Made by a program: the position numbers and the translations under genes
Shown here: piece after piece, positions 37,445 through 49,432 of the stretch
Numbering within the stretch: position 1 is the first letter of the stretch
How the letters are laid out: the number at the start of each line of letters is the position of its first letter
Origin: Rhexocercosporidium sp. MPI-PUGE-AT-0058
Lineage: Eukaryota; Ascomycota; Leotiomycetes; Helotiales
Reading direction: 5' to 3'
Assembly: GCA_020746875.1 (NCBI GenBank)
Contig: JAGTJL010000011.1
Span: forward strand, 2,108,001-2,172,000
Length of the DNA: 64,000 nt
The notes under the pieces: generated by a model
Database searches by the model: none
What the model saw: only the letters and a program-made list of their open reading frames with translations
Told to the model about the DNA's origin: nothing

Positions 37445-39304
37445 ACGTAGGTGGTAAGCGACCCGTGCACGTAAGGGACCCGTGTACGTCCCCCTACCTA
37501 CCCTAATAAAAAATACTAGTATTATTTAACACGTAATTATAAGCTTTTAAAACCAGTTCTATTCTACCGTATACGTATAAGGCATGTACGGGCAGTATGC
37601 TCAGCTGATTTATATATATTATATATACGCATAGCGCGCGGTTGTGGCTCTTTAAGTAAATCCACCTCTTTACTTATAGGCCCGTTTTTAGCTGTTTCTA
37701 TTAGTTCTATATCTTATTAAATTATAAGAACTTCTCTAGATTATATAAAAGACTTTTTTATTACTCTCTTTCTCTTTTGACGTTAATTTTCGGCCCGTAA
37801 TTGCTTATTTTTTTCTGCAAGAATTATGTTAGTATATATAGCTATTTTCGTGTATTTAATTAGCTGTTGAAATGCCGATTCTATAGGACTAGAAGGGATA
37901 TTTAGGTATATACGACGTTGTAAAGACTCTTTAATTGACTTTACTTGAAGATTTACTGCCTTTGGGTGCTGTGGTGTCTCTGGAATTTATTGCTGTGGTG
38001 GTATAGATACTAGTGGAGGGGTAGGTGTACGGATTTAAGTATTGAGTTTTGAGAGCACCCGATCTGGATCGTATGGTACTAATCTAGTAGCTGCAAAACC
38101 ACTACGTGCAATAGCAGGAGTTATAGCTTTTATATGTGTTTTATTATATGCTGTAAGGAAGTCTGGCTTATTAATATAGTTGACTCTATTACGTATTAAT
38201 TGCTTAATTTGACGCCCGTACGCCCGTTTTAAAGTCGTAAAACAGCTAATATCTAATAGTTATAAGAGGTGTGAGCTATGCGACGGCATATAAAGCGTAA
38301 TAATCTTATGCTTTCTAGTAAAGAGGTCGAAATCCGGTATTATATGATTTTTATGCTCATTTAGAATCAAGAGTCTGTATACCCCTTTCGTACGTGGCGC
38401 TATATACGGCTCAAATACAGTAGTAAGCTATAGAAGACCTAATTAGTTATTAATCTACCTCTTTTCACTAAGTGTAATCACTCAATCGCGTGGTAAATTA
38501 CTATTATATTACGTAGAGATATGTACCTTTCCCTTAAGGATAATCACCGGAGGAGGCCTATTACTTGTAAAGTCAATTAATTTAATAGCTGTAACTCATT
38601 CGCGATTCCCTAGTTGTACAGTAACTGCTTTACTTACTCTTTTAGAGCCTGAAACTACTTTAGTAGTAGCTATCACTCTTATTTAAAAGCCCGTCTTATT
38701 AAAGTTGTGTATATCCTTTTCTAGGATATCGTATTTCGTAATTGTATTCTATATAAAGTCAAATCAGGCCCGTATAATTAAGACATCTTCGCAGAGAGCA
38801 CGCTAGTAATCGTATTTTTGTGTATATTTCGATTAGAGGTTATTATGCCGCTTAATATAGTTGTAAACCTATTTGTGACTAATAATAATAGTTAAAATTT
38901 CATCCGCGCCAGCGCGTTTTAAGAGTAATAAATTGACTGTTACGCGTATAGATTAGAATTCTATAGGTAGACCTCTTTTAATTATAATTAATATCTATTG
39001 CTTAAGGGTCTACTCCTTTAAATCCGTGAGTTTCCTACTTTTGGGTTGAGAATCGCGTTTTAGAAGGACTCCTTGACGCGACCGAGGGCAGTCGAATACG
39101 GTGTATTGTACGAGCTACAAGCCGCTCTAAGAGATGAGAATTGGCCTCGTTAATGCGCTTATATAGCTAAAGCAATTCGCCCTTCGTTTTGAGCTATTTA
39201 GATAATAATTGGTCGAGTTATTAGTATTGTTATGAAGAGAGTCACGAAAATGTGGGGGAAAAAACACGGGTCTCTTACGTGCACGGGTCGCTTACCACCT
39301 ACGT
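37445..39304 (-). mobile_element. Pogo/Fot1-type DNA transposon 1 (1,860 bp), full length, inactive
   Basis: Terminal inverted repeats of about 41 bp start ACGTAGGTGGTAAGCGACCC on the left; the right end is the complement with one mismatch. TA duplications are at 37,443-37,444 and 39,305-39,306. The minus strand encodes a broken DDE_1/pogo-like transposase: IIPDFDLFTRKHKIITLYMPSHSSHLL near 38,260-38,345, then LKRAYGRQIKQLIRNRV, and the tail ATRLVPYDP before a TPTPP motif near 38,000. The 1.86-kb length fits Fot1/Pot2-class elements. Stops replace Gln and Trp codons, as expected from RIP. Confidence 0.9.
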
Positions 39305-39308
39305 TATA

Positions 39309-41594
39309 ACGTACTTGATAAGTAAGCGGATTATATATATTAACGGATCACACCCTATTAAAACTACCACTTTAAGGACTAATAACTCAACAACGAATTA
39401 AAATTATTATTATTAAATTAAATTAAATTAAATTAAATCTAAGTGAACACGTATAGGCTGTGTGTTCGAGCGATTTACACATACTACACGTCCGCGGCGC
39501 GCGGATTCGTCCCTCTTTAACCCCGCCCGTAAACTGACCCGTAGGCTTTATATTTGCAATTACAGATCGATTTAAGCTCTTTTATATTATTAAAACACCC
39601 TTCGTAATAATATATAACCTCCGTATAATTCTCTTCTTCTTTTAGCGTTCATTCGCGGCTTATAGCTTTTTATTTTCGTTTATAAAAAGAACCGTAAAAT
39701 ATATAATTATTTAATAACTTTTAATTAATTATTAAATCGCACGGTTTATAAAGCTAAAAGAACCAGCCGTACGACGTTATACGAAGTCTCCGATTGCCTT
39801 AACTTATAATTTTAACTCTTATATATTATATGGCGTCTCTAAGACTTAAGTCGCTTATTCGGTCGCGGGAAGAGGAAGAGGGGTAGGCGTCCGTAATTAA
39901 GTATTAAGCTTCGAGAGGACACGTTTAGGGTCGTACAGGACTAATCCAGTAGCTGCGAATCTATTACGGATTGTATTTAAAATCAAAGCTTTTATACGAG
40001 TTATAAGATAAGCTAAAAGAAAATCAGACTTATTAATATAATTAATTCTAACTCGCATTAAATCTTTAATTTAACGTCCGTACGACCGTTTTAAACTCGC
40101 AAAATAACTAATATTAAGAAGTTAAAGTAAATGCGACAAATATAATAATATATAAAGAATAATAATATTATAGTCTTTATAAAATAAGTCGAATTCAGGC
40201 GTTACGTGGCTTCCGTGTCTATTAAGAATTAAAAGCCGATATACACCCTTCGTACGATCTTTTATATATGAATAAAACACGTCTATAAGTTAAGTTAGAC
40301 TTAATTAATAAAAAGAAGAGATTTGGTGTGAATGATGATTCTATTACTTCGGGGGAAACTAGGTCTATATAACTACTTTTAGGCGCCAAACTATTTAGCT
40401 CTCGCATCGGCTATTTGCTCTCGCATCGGCTATTTGCTCTCGCATCGGTTATTAGCTTTATATTGAAACTAGCTTTGTATTAAGACTAGCTTTATATTAC
40501 CAGAGCTTCCGAGGTTTAAAACACGGAAGCTTAAGGCTTGATGAAGCCACTGTTTTAGCCCTGAATAACCCTTTACTGGAAGCTTAAAGCTTCCGAGGTT
40601 CAAAGCACGGAAGCCGAGGCTTTATGCGAAGCCGGAGCTTTATGCAAAGGTAGTTGAGTTATGGAAAAGTATGCTTAATATAATCTTATATTATTAAGCG
40701 AGTTTAGCCGAGGCTTAATATAATCTTATAATTAATTAGTCGTCTAGCTATTATTATTAATTGTAATTATTTAATTAAACGGTAAAGAGTCGAGATATTA
40801 AGAAGAGATATGAGTTTTGCCTTTAAGTATAATTATCGAGGGAAGCGACTAACCGCTCGAATTAATACACTTAATAGCCGTAACCTATTCGCGGTTCTTA
40901 AGTTAAATTATAACGGGCCGCAAAGCTCGTTCAAAAGCCGTAATAACCTTTATAATTAAAATTACGCTTATTTAAAAGCCCGTTTTATTAAAGTTGTAAA
41001 TATCTTTATCTTAAATCTTATATTTTACGACCGTATTTTATATTAATTAAAACCAATCTCAAATAACCGTAAGATCTTCACAGAGAGCACGTTTATAATT
41101 GTATTTTCGGTTATATCGAGTCTATAAAGAGTCGTGACGTTAAACGAAGTTATATGGCCACCGAACTCTAATTATACGCGTAAAAGACGCGTCTATATTA
41201 GTCCGTTTTTAAAGAAGTAACGTAGCTATATTTCGAATTAAAGCCGTACGGACCGGTAAACCTCGTTCGTTTATAAATAAAATCTAATTAACGAGCGTTA
41301 ATTCTTTCGTAGCTGTGAGCTTGTAGTTTACGAATCGAATTTCTTGTCGTAAAACGCGTCCGTAAAGTCGCGTATATAAAGTTAAATAAGTACCGTCGTA
41401 AGTGTTTACGGCTTCGCGAATACTTATAAAATAACTAGATTTATACGAATTAATCGCAAGAGTTATTCAGCCTTCCTTAAAAGCCAATTAAGTATTAGTT
41501 AGTTGAGACATAACTAGTTAAATAGTATAAAAGTAGTAGTTTTAGTGGGGTGTGATCCGTTAACATATATAATCCGCTTACTTAACAAGTACGT
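39309..41594 (-). mobile_element. Pogo/Fot1-type DNA transposon 2, split by a solo LTR
   Basis: Inverted repeats of about 48 bp: left ACGTACTTGATAAGTAAGCG and onward, right its complement with two mismatches. TA duplications are at 39,307-39,308 and 41,595-41,596. Its left TA directly abuts the right TA of transposon 1 (TATA at 39,305-39,308). Without the 427-bp LTR-plus-duplication insert it is 1,859 bp, matching transposon 1. The minus-strand transposase parallels transposon 1 (39,840-40,300 with 37,990-38,430; 40,740-41,500 with 38,450-39,250), but the inverted repeats differ, so it is a separate family. Heavily mutated. Confidence 0.88.
40309..40730. repeat. Solo LTR inserted in transposon 2
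   Basis: 422 bp, TAAAAAGAAGAGATTTGG (ancestral TG start) to AATATAATCTTATA, with duplicated target ATTAA on both sides (40,304-40,308 and 40,731-40,735). It is homologous at both ends to 44,063-44,458 but with a different, repeat-rich middle: three tandem 19-bp CTCTCGCATCGGCTATTTG units near 40,391-40,447, and repeated GGAAGC/GCTTCC motifs in 40,500-40,640. Internal element lost by LTR-LTR recombination. Confidence 0.85.
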
Positions 41595-41596
41595 TA

Positions 41597-42380
41597 ATAC
41601 CGGCGTCGCTCCTGAGGATTATAACTTTACGATTCCCACGAGAGTTTAAAGCTTCGTTACTTGGCTTAAGAAGCATTATATAACCGATTCCTTATCGCGC
41701 GTGTTCTTTAAGCCCGATAAAAAAAATATTAATTAAGTCTCTTCTTTTATTAATACTTTTCCCGTAAGTTATATCTTTTTCTTCTAAAATATTATTAATA
41801 TATTAATAAAATAAAGGAGTTCGAGAAGCTTTATAAAAATATAATGCGCTTAATTGGCAATATATTTAAGTTTAAGAACGCTTATATTATTACTTCTACC
41901 TTTAAGGTCGACTAAATTATATATAATTTAATAAAGGAATTAATAACGGAGATTCGATTGTGCCGCGAAGTCATAATAGTTATTATAAGTATTTTATCCC
42001 TGTTTCGTTATTAATATTTATTAATATTATATTAAGGCAGTATTATATTAAACGAGACGATTAAAGCTATTTTAAGAGATATCTTGTAATTCTTTAGCGC
42101 TTAATAAATATTATAATATAAATTTAAGTTTAGCGTTAAAGAGTTTAGGATTTTTAAATAATTTAATTTATAATATAAATACTTTATGCTTTAAGTACTT
42201 ATAATAGAGTTGCGCTATTATTTTATAATTAAAATAAAATCTCATTACCTTTTAAATTATAATTTAAATATATTTTATAAGCTTATTTTCTTTTAATAAA
42301 ATATTATATATTTTATACTTATGCCGGTGTTACTTTTAAAGCTTTAATAAAACTCTTAAAACCTTTATAAGAAAATAGAA
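41597..42380. other. AT-rich region 3' of the gypsy fragment
   Basis: Very AT-rich, RIP-like, no clear motif on either strand. On the minus strand it follows the chromodomain of the gypsy fragment at 42,380-44,062, so it may be that element's tail. No LTR of that element is identified. Confidence 0.4.
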
Positions 42381-44062
42381 GAAAAAAGTATTTTTATTTA
42401 TCATCGGCGATGCTTTCTCGGCCTCCCGATTTTTTATAATATTCTCGGCTTTTTTATAAGTTACGTAGAGGTTTTATACCTCTTTATATTTAGTATTTGA
42501 TTTTCTAATTTATAATTCTTATTATATATATTAAAAGTTTTCCTAATATTCTCGAGATTTAAATATATTAAGAATTAAATATTATAATCTTCCGGGAAAC
42601 TTTTTTATTTAATTAAATATTTCTTAATCTTATTTCTTTTATTTTATTTATAATTAAAAATACTTTTAATTTTTTATTTTTAAAAGTCATTTTTTTATTT
42701 AGCTCCGGAAGCTTATTAAGTAAGTAATCATTTAGTTACTTATTAGCTTATATTATATATTCTTTTAATGATATATAAAATGTTAAATAAATCTTTTTAT
42801 ATAAACTTAATAGCTTTAAAGTATATGCCGTATTACTTACGCATTTAATGATTTAAAATAAATTAATATATTTTAACGACAGCTTTCCAGTCTTTAGTCG
42901 AATGTTCTTAATATTAAGTATTATTTATTGTTTTAATTAAAAATGTTTATTTAAATGCCGGGCATTATAATAGCCTTCCCGACTTTATTACGTATAATCG
43001 TAAACTTCCGTAAGTTTAACTCGTTAATTATTTAATAACTTAATTTTATTTCGGGCAGCTAGTATTTCTTTTTCTTAAATATTATTCTTAGGATTCTACA
43101 ATATTACCGGCTTATAGCCGTAATAGACTTAAAATAAAAATGTTTAAAGAGTTTAATAAAAGGAATTATTATAAATAAACTCGACAAAAGCTAGTTTCTT
43201 TATTTAGTTTTTTTTATAATTTTTCGTAAAAAGCGCGGAAGTATATCTTTAGATTTTAATTTTATTTCTTTATTTATTTATCCATTTAAAAATAATATAT
43301 AAAGCTTAGTCTTTATTTAATATATATATAAAAGTAAAAATAAATTAAAATTTATTAATAAATACCGTACCTCTATCGAATACGATGCTTTAAGGTACGT
43401 TATAAAAAGAAAATACTCTCTCGAATAGTAATTCCGCAAGATCGGGAGCATTAATCATTTTGCGATATATTAAGTATTAAGTTATCTTCAAATACCGGTT
43501 AATAATTATTAATATATAATTAAGATTTAAGCTATTAATAAGTCTTTATAAGGCGGCAACCTTATAATGAAATTTATTAAAATCTCGGACTAAGGCCGCG
43601 AAGGCTTTAAAATACTTATTAAAAGTCTATATAGCGTATATTCGTTTCGATTTAATCTTTAATAATATATATTTTAATATCGTTTTTTATTTTATCTCAA
43701 AAGTAGGTTTTACGGAGGAATTACGAAGTCTTTATAACACCGTAATACCTTATTAATAAGTTATTATAATAAAGTTTTATGATTTTTATTTTTAATATTA
43801 GATTATTTAAGATATAAGCCTTAAAATCTTATTAAAAAAGTCCTAATATATTTAAGTTTTATTTTTAATTTAATTAAAATTTAAGTTTACTTATTATATT
43901 AATTATACTTTTATAGTTTTTATTATTACGCTAAGCGAGGATAATTAAGTCTTATAGCGGCTTTGTTAATAAGGCTAAAGCTATTTAACTTTTAATTATT
44001 ACTTTTATTTATAATATTAAAATAAAATATTTATAATTATTAATTCCTATAATAGGCGGCTA
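42380..44062 (-). mobile_element. Ty3/gypsy chromovirus fragment: integrase and chromodomain
   Basis: Minus-strand translation, from high to low coordinates: a degraded H2C2 zinc region (about 43,690-43,750), the integrase core with APDLAELLFERVFSFYNVP and VFDRGTVF (about 43,350-43,450), the end-of-integrase segment with EKEILAARNKIK (about 43,040-43,080), NIRLKTGKLSLKYI (about 42,860-42,905) and AYTLKLLSLYKKIYLTF (about 42,780-42,830), then a chromodomain-like piece (about 42,600-42,690). RT and everything upstream are missing: the fragment starts exactly at the LTR edge at 44,063. Stops throughout. Confidence 0.82.
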
Positions 44063-44458
44063 TGAAAAGAAGAGATTTGGTGTGAATGATGATTCTATTA
44101 CTTTGGGGGAAACTAGGTTTATATAACTACTTTAGGTGCCAAGCTATTAGCTCTCGCATCGGCTATTTGCTCTCGCATCGGCTATTCGCATCGGTTATTA
44201 GATTTATATTAAAACTAGCTTTGTATCAGAACTAGCTTTGTATCAGAACTAGCTTTGTATCAGAACTAGCTTTGTATCAGAACTAGCTTTGTATCAGAAC
44301 TAGCTTTGTATCAGAACTAGCTTTGTTTAAGCCTAAAGTAGTCTCTTGCGAGCTATTTAGGTTTAGAATAGTCTTTTGCGAGCTGCCGAGCTGCCGAGTA
44401 TACGTAAGCCTAAAGTAGGCTGCCGGGTATATATGAAAAGCCTTAATATAATCTTATA
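44063..44458. repeat. LTR at a rearrangement junction, with 17-bp minisatellite
   Basis: 396 bp, TGAAAAGAAGAGATTTGG to AATATAATCTTATA, homologous to the solo LTR at 40,309-40,730. It contains six perfect tandem copies of TATCAGAACTAGCTTTG (44,224-44,325). The flanks are GGCTA and GCTTG, so there is no target duplication. The left flank is mid-pol of a gypsy and the right flank is the interior of a LINE, so two truncated elements are joined through it. Confidence 0.85.
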
Positions 44459-47225
44459 GCTTGGCCCTCGCCTTAGCTATTCTTAAGTCTTTATAGCTTA
44501 AAAGTAAATAAGCAGTTATTCCTTTCTTATTACACCTACACAAATCGCTATCCGTACGGCTTAATCTATATAAGTATAATCTTATAAACTTATAACTTAG
44601 TTTTAATTAGAAAAAGGAGTTAGCTAGCTCTCTTTTAATTTCAGGCGGTAAGTAGATTTTCGACTGTAGCTGCCAAGGGAATTACTTCTTATAAATAATT
44701 ATATTTTAATAAAGCGTTTTTTCGTACCGATCTAACGCCGACTCTTACTCTTTAATACTAACTTGCTTCGCTTTATAGCCGAGGATTACAAAGCTGGTTT
44801 TATTTGTATTTAAGGCTAATATCGTTGCTTACTTTGCTAACGAGTCAGCGAATTCGTTTCCGTATATTTCTATATAGCTAAGGACCTAATTAATTAATAT
44901 CGAGGCTCTTCTAGTCTTAGCTAACTCTACTGCTTAAATATCCCGGATTTAGCAAGCTTAACTTAAGTTATTTAATATATTTTAAGACAGTAGAGTTCCG
45001 CTTAGTTATTTAAGTAAATATAATATAACTGGCCTGGCTTAGCTATTTTACTAGCGTACTCGACTGCTTAAGTAGTCCCTTTAATCTCTTTATTATAAAC
45101 TAATTAAGAATCCCTTAAGTTAATTATACTCTTAAAAATTATTTTAAGAGTGCTTCTATTATAGTTCAGTACTACGATGCCTACGCCTACTTTAATTAAC
45201 TTTTCTCCTAATATAAACGAGGCATTTATATAAATCGTGAATTCGTCTACGCTTATATATAAGTTCGAGTTATATATTTAAGCAATTACTTCCTTTAATA
45301 ACAGGCTAATATCGACTGTATACGGCGTTACTTTATTTTACGATAAGTATTTAAAATACTAAAAGGGCTCAAGGTTTTCTATATCGATTAAATCTTGAAT
45401 TAAAGTCTAAATCCGTTCGAGTTACATTATCAGCTTAAGATTAAGTTTTATTAAGAAGTTTGAGAGTTCCTGGTTAATCGGGTGCTTAAGGGCTAGTTTC
45501 AGTGCACGAATAGCGTATTTTCGAATACTGGCGTTTAGCCGGATATAAGGAGGCTATAACGCTACCTCGACCTCCATTAGCACTATCGGAGCTATCTTAA
45601 ATACCCTTAGGATTTTTCGTAGAGCTAAGTTTTGTAAGACTTAAAGGAGTTTCTTAAATGATACTTATCCCCTTTTCCAAATCGGGGACCCGTAGTCGGC
45701 TATATTAACCATATAAGCTAAGTATAGCTTGTCGTACTGTAAAAAAGAGAGCCCTTTTGCCGTATTAGCTAGTCGTGTTATCCTCTGGAATGCCGATCGG
45801 GCCTGGCTCGTACGTATTGCCACATACTGCTTAAAAATAACGCCTGGGTCGAACCAGATACTTAGCTACTTTTAGTTCTATAATAACCTTATTAAGTAGT
45901 CTGAGGCTAGCTGTCTTGGCTTCTTTTTCTCTAATAAAGTGCATAAGTTCTGTCTTTGCCAGGTCGAATTATATGGCTTTCTTAACACTTAGCTTATATA
46001 TCTTTACTACTTCTTTCTGAAGAATCTTAATATTCTTTTTAAGGCTTGTAAACGCTATAGTAAGCGAGATATCGTCGATATATAAGAGGACCTTAGTGGC
46101 ACTTTAAGGAAAAACCTCTTTAATATATATTAAGAACAGTATAAGCGAAATTAGATTACCTTAAGGTATCCTAGTCTCGATTCTACTAAATGCTTCTATT
46201 TAACCGTCGAAAGAAAGTCGGAGTGACCGATTATTAAGAAATAATAAGGTTTATATTACTAAATTATTAAGCAATTAGAGCTTCTAAAAGATCCGGAGTA
46301 ATTAATTCTTAGCTATATAGTCGAAGGCGATTTTAACGTCAAAGAATAAAGTAATAGTCTTCCGCTTTAGCCGTCTATTTAATTCTATTTTATTAATCAA
46401 AAGCAGTATAGCGTTTATAGCTGATTTCTTTAATCTGCCTCCGATTTAGCTAAGGTGAAGCAAGTCGGTTGTTTCTGCTAAGTAACTAAGCTTTTAAGCT
46501 AAAATTCTTTCGCTTATTTTGCCGAAGCAGTTTAATAGCGAGATAACTCGGTATGCCTTTAAAGCTATATAATTTGGCTTTCTTACTTCTTTAAAATAGC
46601 TCCTGTGGCTTATCTTTAATATATTAAGTGATATTCGATTTTAATTAAGCTAGAGTAAAGTCTATAAAACACCTCGGGGATTATTTTATAAGCTTAAGGG
46701 ATGATTTCCTATATAATGGAATTAGGGCCAGGAGTTCTTCCTTTAACTTTTATTAAATATATATTCTTTAGTTCTGTCTTAGTAAGATTAAGCTATTCTT
46801 ACTTAGTCGAAGATTAAAACTCCTCTTAATTTGGCTCGGGGGCGCTCGGCGGGGGCGGGAATAATATATTTCGAAAAGCAGAATATTTTCCTTAAAATAT
46901 ATCTTCTAGCTGCGTAAGCACAGATTGAATAAGAGGTGTTCTTTCGACCCGCTTATTAAAGGTATTAGCTATAGCCTTATACATCGACTTTAGGTCTTCC
47001 TTTTCTAGAAACTGGTTCCAGTAGTCCCTTTTCGCGCGTTTAATCGCTAAGAAGTAAGTGTCTTTAGCTTAAAAGTATAGCTGTATTAAGTCAAGGTTTC
47101 TAGTTATACTTCTTTGCCTTTGTATTATGTATTTTCTGAGCGCTTTGAGGTCTTCGTTCCACTATAGCTTAGACCTTCCGGACTCGATCGACTTACGTAG
47201 AGCTGTTATGCCGCTCCCTGGACAC
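44459..47225 (-). mobile_element. Tad-like LINE: reverse transcriptase and RNase H, truncated at both ends
   Basis: Minus-strand translation gives a non-LTR RT. From high to low coordinates: WNEDLKALRKYIIQRQRS (about 47,105-47,160), AIKRAKRDYWNQFLEKEDLKS (about 46,990-47,050), the KVKGRTPGPNS segment (about 46,720), SLRLSFDG (about 46,205), LISLILFLIYI (about 46,130), and an intact YIDD at 46,071-46,082. An RNase H-like tail follows, with YGNEFADSLAK (about 44,835-44,870) and a run near 44,630 (REL-ASSFF-LKLG). The endonuclease domain and ORF1 are absent: the homology stops near 47,225, where GC-normal DNA begins, a typical LINE 5' truncation. The 3' end is cut by the LTR at 44,458. Stops mark RIP. 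Confidence 0.88.
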
Positions 47226-49432
47226 CAATCGCCCTCTTTCCTGGGGCGTTGCCGCTGTGGTGAAAGAAGGCTTTGTTCGTATCCCATGGTAGTCAGCGAA
47301 ATTACCTCTCTCTTCTAGAGAGTGACATATGTAAGTATAGAGAAGGAAAATAGGCGTCTTTCTTCTTGCGTCATTAAAAAATTAGTGCATGTAGTCGGAA
47401 ATGAGCCAACTTTCGAAAGGGGCGTGCCCGAATGTGAAGCGATAAAGGAATTTCAAAGTTGGGAAAAATGCTGTTGATGTAATGGCAAAATGGCTCGTCG
47501 TCACATATACAGTGAACTCGCATATTTAGGATTTTGTTTGGATGTCAGCCAAGCGGCTAATAAAGTTCTCAGTTACGTCACAAGATTAATACTCCTATAA
47601 TTATTGCCCCAATCGTCATCACCGTCATACTCAACAGGAACGTTATTTGAGTAAAGAAATCCGGTTACTCTCAGCAACGAAAGATTATGCTTCAGACTCA
47701 ATTCTCTCGAGAGCTGCCTCACTTCACCAATTTTCATCTAAGAACATATATCCCTTCAATTCCAGCACCTCGTCATGTCTTCGACAGGAAACACAAATTC
47801 CGGCAATTTTGCCAACAGACCGAGAGAGGCTGGGAGGAAGGGAAAATCGGCTCATTGATTTCGGGGATCAAGAGTGGGTGCGGGACTAATACGTTGTAGC
47901 GAACTGAAGTCGGAAGTGCTCTTCACTTAAGTCACTTTATCGTTGACAATTGTTGTACCCGTATTTACAGCCATAAAAGACAATTTCTCTTCAATATTTC
48001 ACATGTGGTTGTCGTGAAAGGACAAAAATGGCTATGTGGGTGGTTCAACTCGCTATTGTGACACTTCCTTGAGTCCAAGTTTTAGACTGCCCATTTAGGA
48101 AAGTTTCTTGAGTACCATACAGAGAACGGCGCATAGTGTAAGTTCCGTAAATGCCAAGCCGCCGGACGTGAAAGTTTAGTGCTTCTGTCAAATGCCATGG
48201 TTGTTTTGGGAGTCGGCGCTGCTCCTCATACCTTTATAGACTCACATGCCCTTTCATTTCTAGCTCGTCCGTGCGTGACGTTTTCTTTCCATCTGGACGA
48301 TCATAGACATGACAGCCTTGTTTGGAGTAGGATCATATGCTAAGCCTGGTTAAGGTTCGTAATACCTGTCTGCCCTGCGAAAGATGGGTAACTTAAAGCC
48401 CGATGACCAACACCACGAAAACTGGCTGTTATCTTTATGCACGCGATGCAAGACATCGTCCAGATTGCCCTGGATCCGGCAATGTTGCTCCTAAATACTC
48501 CCGTCTCCCATATGCCATGTTCCCCGTCTACAGGTCTCCCAGTTGACACATGCACCTAGGCTTAACGGCGTGCTTGCAGAAATGATATCGCTCGGAGATT
48601 CACCAAAAGACATCGCAAATAGATGTGCAAACAAAGCAACTTTCCAATGCGGCTCGTTGAGTGATAGAGATGACTTAGCGAAAGGCATCCTCTTGTCTTG
48701 TAATGAGCCAGTCTAAAAATGCCTAGGAGCAGTTGCATGCGAGCCGCAGACATCCCTCGGTCTGATAAACTGGGTTTCTGGTTGTAATTTGAGCTACATA
48801 ACAATTTGCCTGCGAACACGTCTACATGCATTGGGCAGACCTGGTTAAGATCTTCTTGTGCGAACAGGAATGGGCGATGAAGAAGAGCCTTGCTGCCAAA
48901 TGGGACTGTCGCTTTACCAGGTTAAGCCTCAACTTGATGTTGTGAAAGAAGCGTGGGCCTAGCGCCCTGTAGCGTGAGGGGAAGCCGATTTTGTCAGGCA
49001 CTGTAATGTGCAATATTGATATTATGTGAGGTTGATGATGGTGAATTGCCATTTCAAAGTAGCTGAAAAGATTGGGAATAAGCAAGAAACCGAAGACACG
49101 TGGATACATCTCCAGTTTCATTCTTCTCTCCGACGTTTTCTGCTCCGGCCTTCCCCTTCCTCCTCCCTTGCCATCCTTGGTAACTCCTATGCACAGAGCA
49201 GGGGGTAGTTGGCCATTAGTTCTCTTTAACCCGGAGGACATCCTCTGCGCTGACTGTGCCCTAAAGAACAACCCATAATTTCCACAACGCCCTCGCATGT
49301 TGCCCAAATATCCGCTATACTGCCGTTTTTAATCCGCCAACGTTATCTTTTCAACGTCGTGGACCAAGGATGTGCCATTCACTTTCAATCTGTATAGCTG
49401 TTAGTATGAAGTGACCAACAAGGGGGCGGCAC
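47226..49432. other. Normal-composition spacer, no gene recognised
   Basis: GC-balanced, not RIPped. Overlapping frames exist on the minus strand (longest 161 codons at 48,822-49,307, but it needs a TTG start) and on plus near 47,650-47,900; none has a domain. Probably intergenic DNA and the 3' flank of the arginyl-tRNA synthetase gene. Confidence 0.45.

Noticed and set aside
44224..44325. CRISPR-like array
   Set aside because: The units are head-to-tail without spacers, 17 bp long, and lie inside an LTR of a fungal element.
48822..49307. 161-codon minus-strand open frame
   Set aside because: It needs a TTG start, has no domain, overlaps plus-strand frames, and looks like 3' flanking DNA of the synthetase gene.
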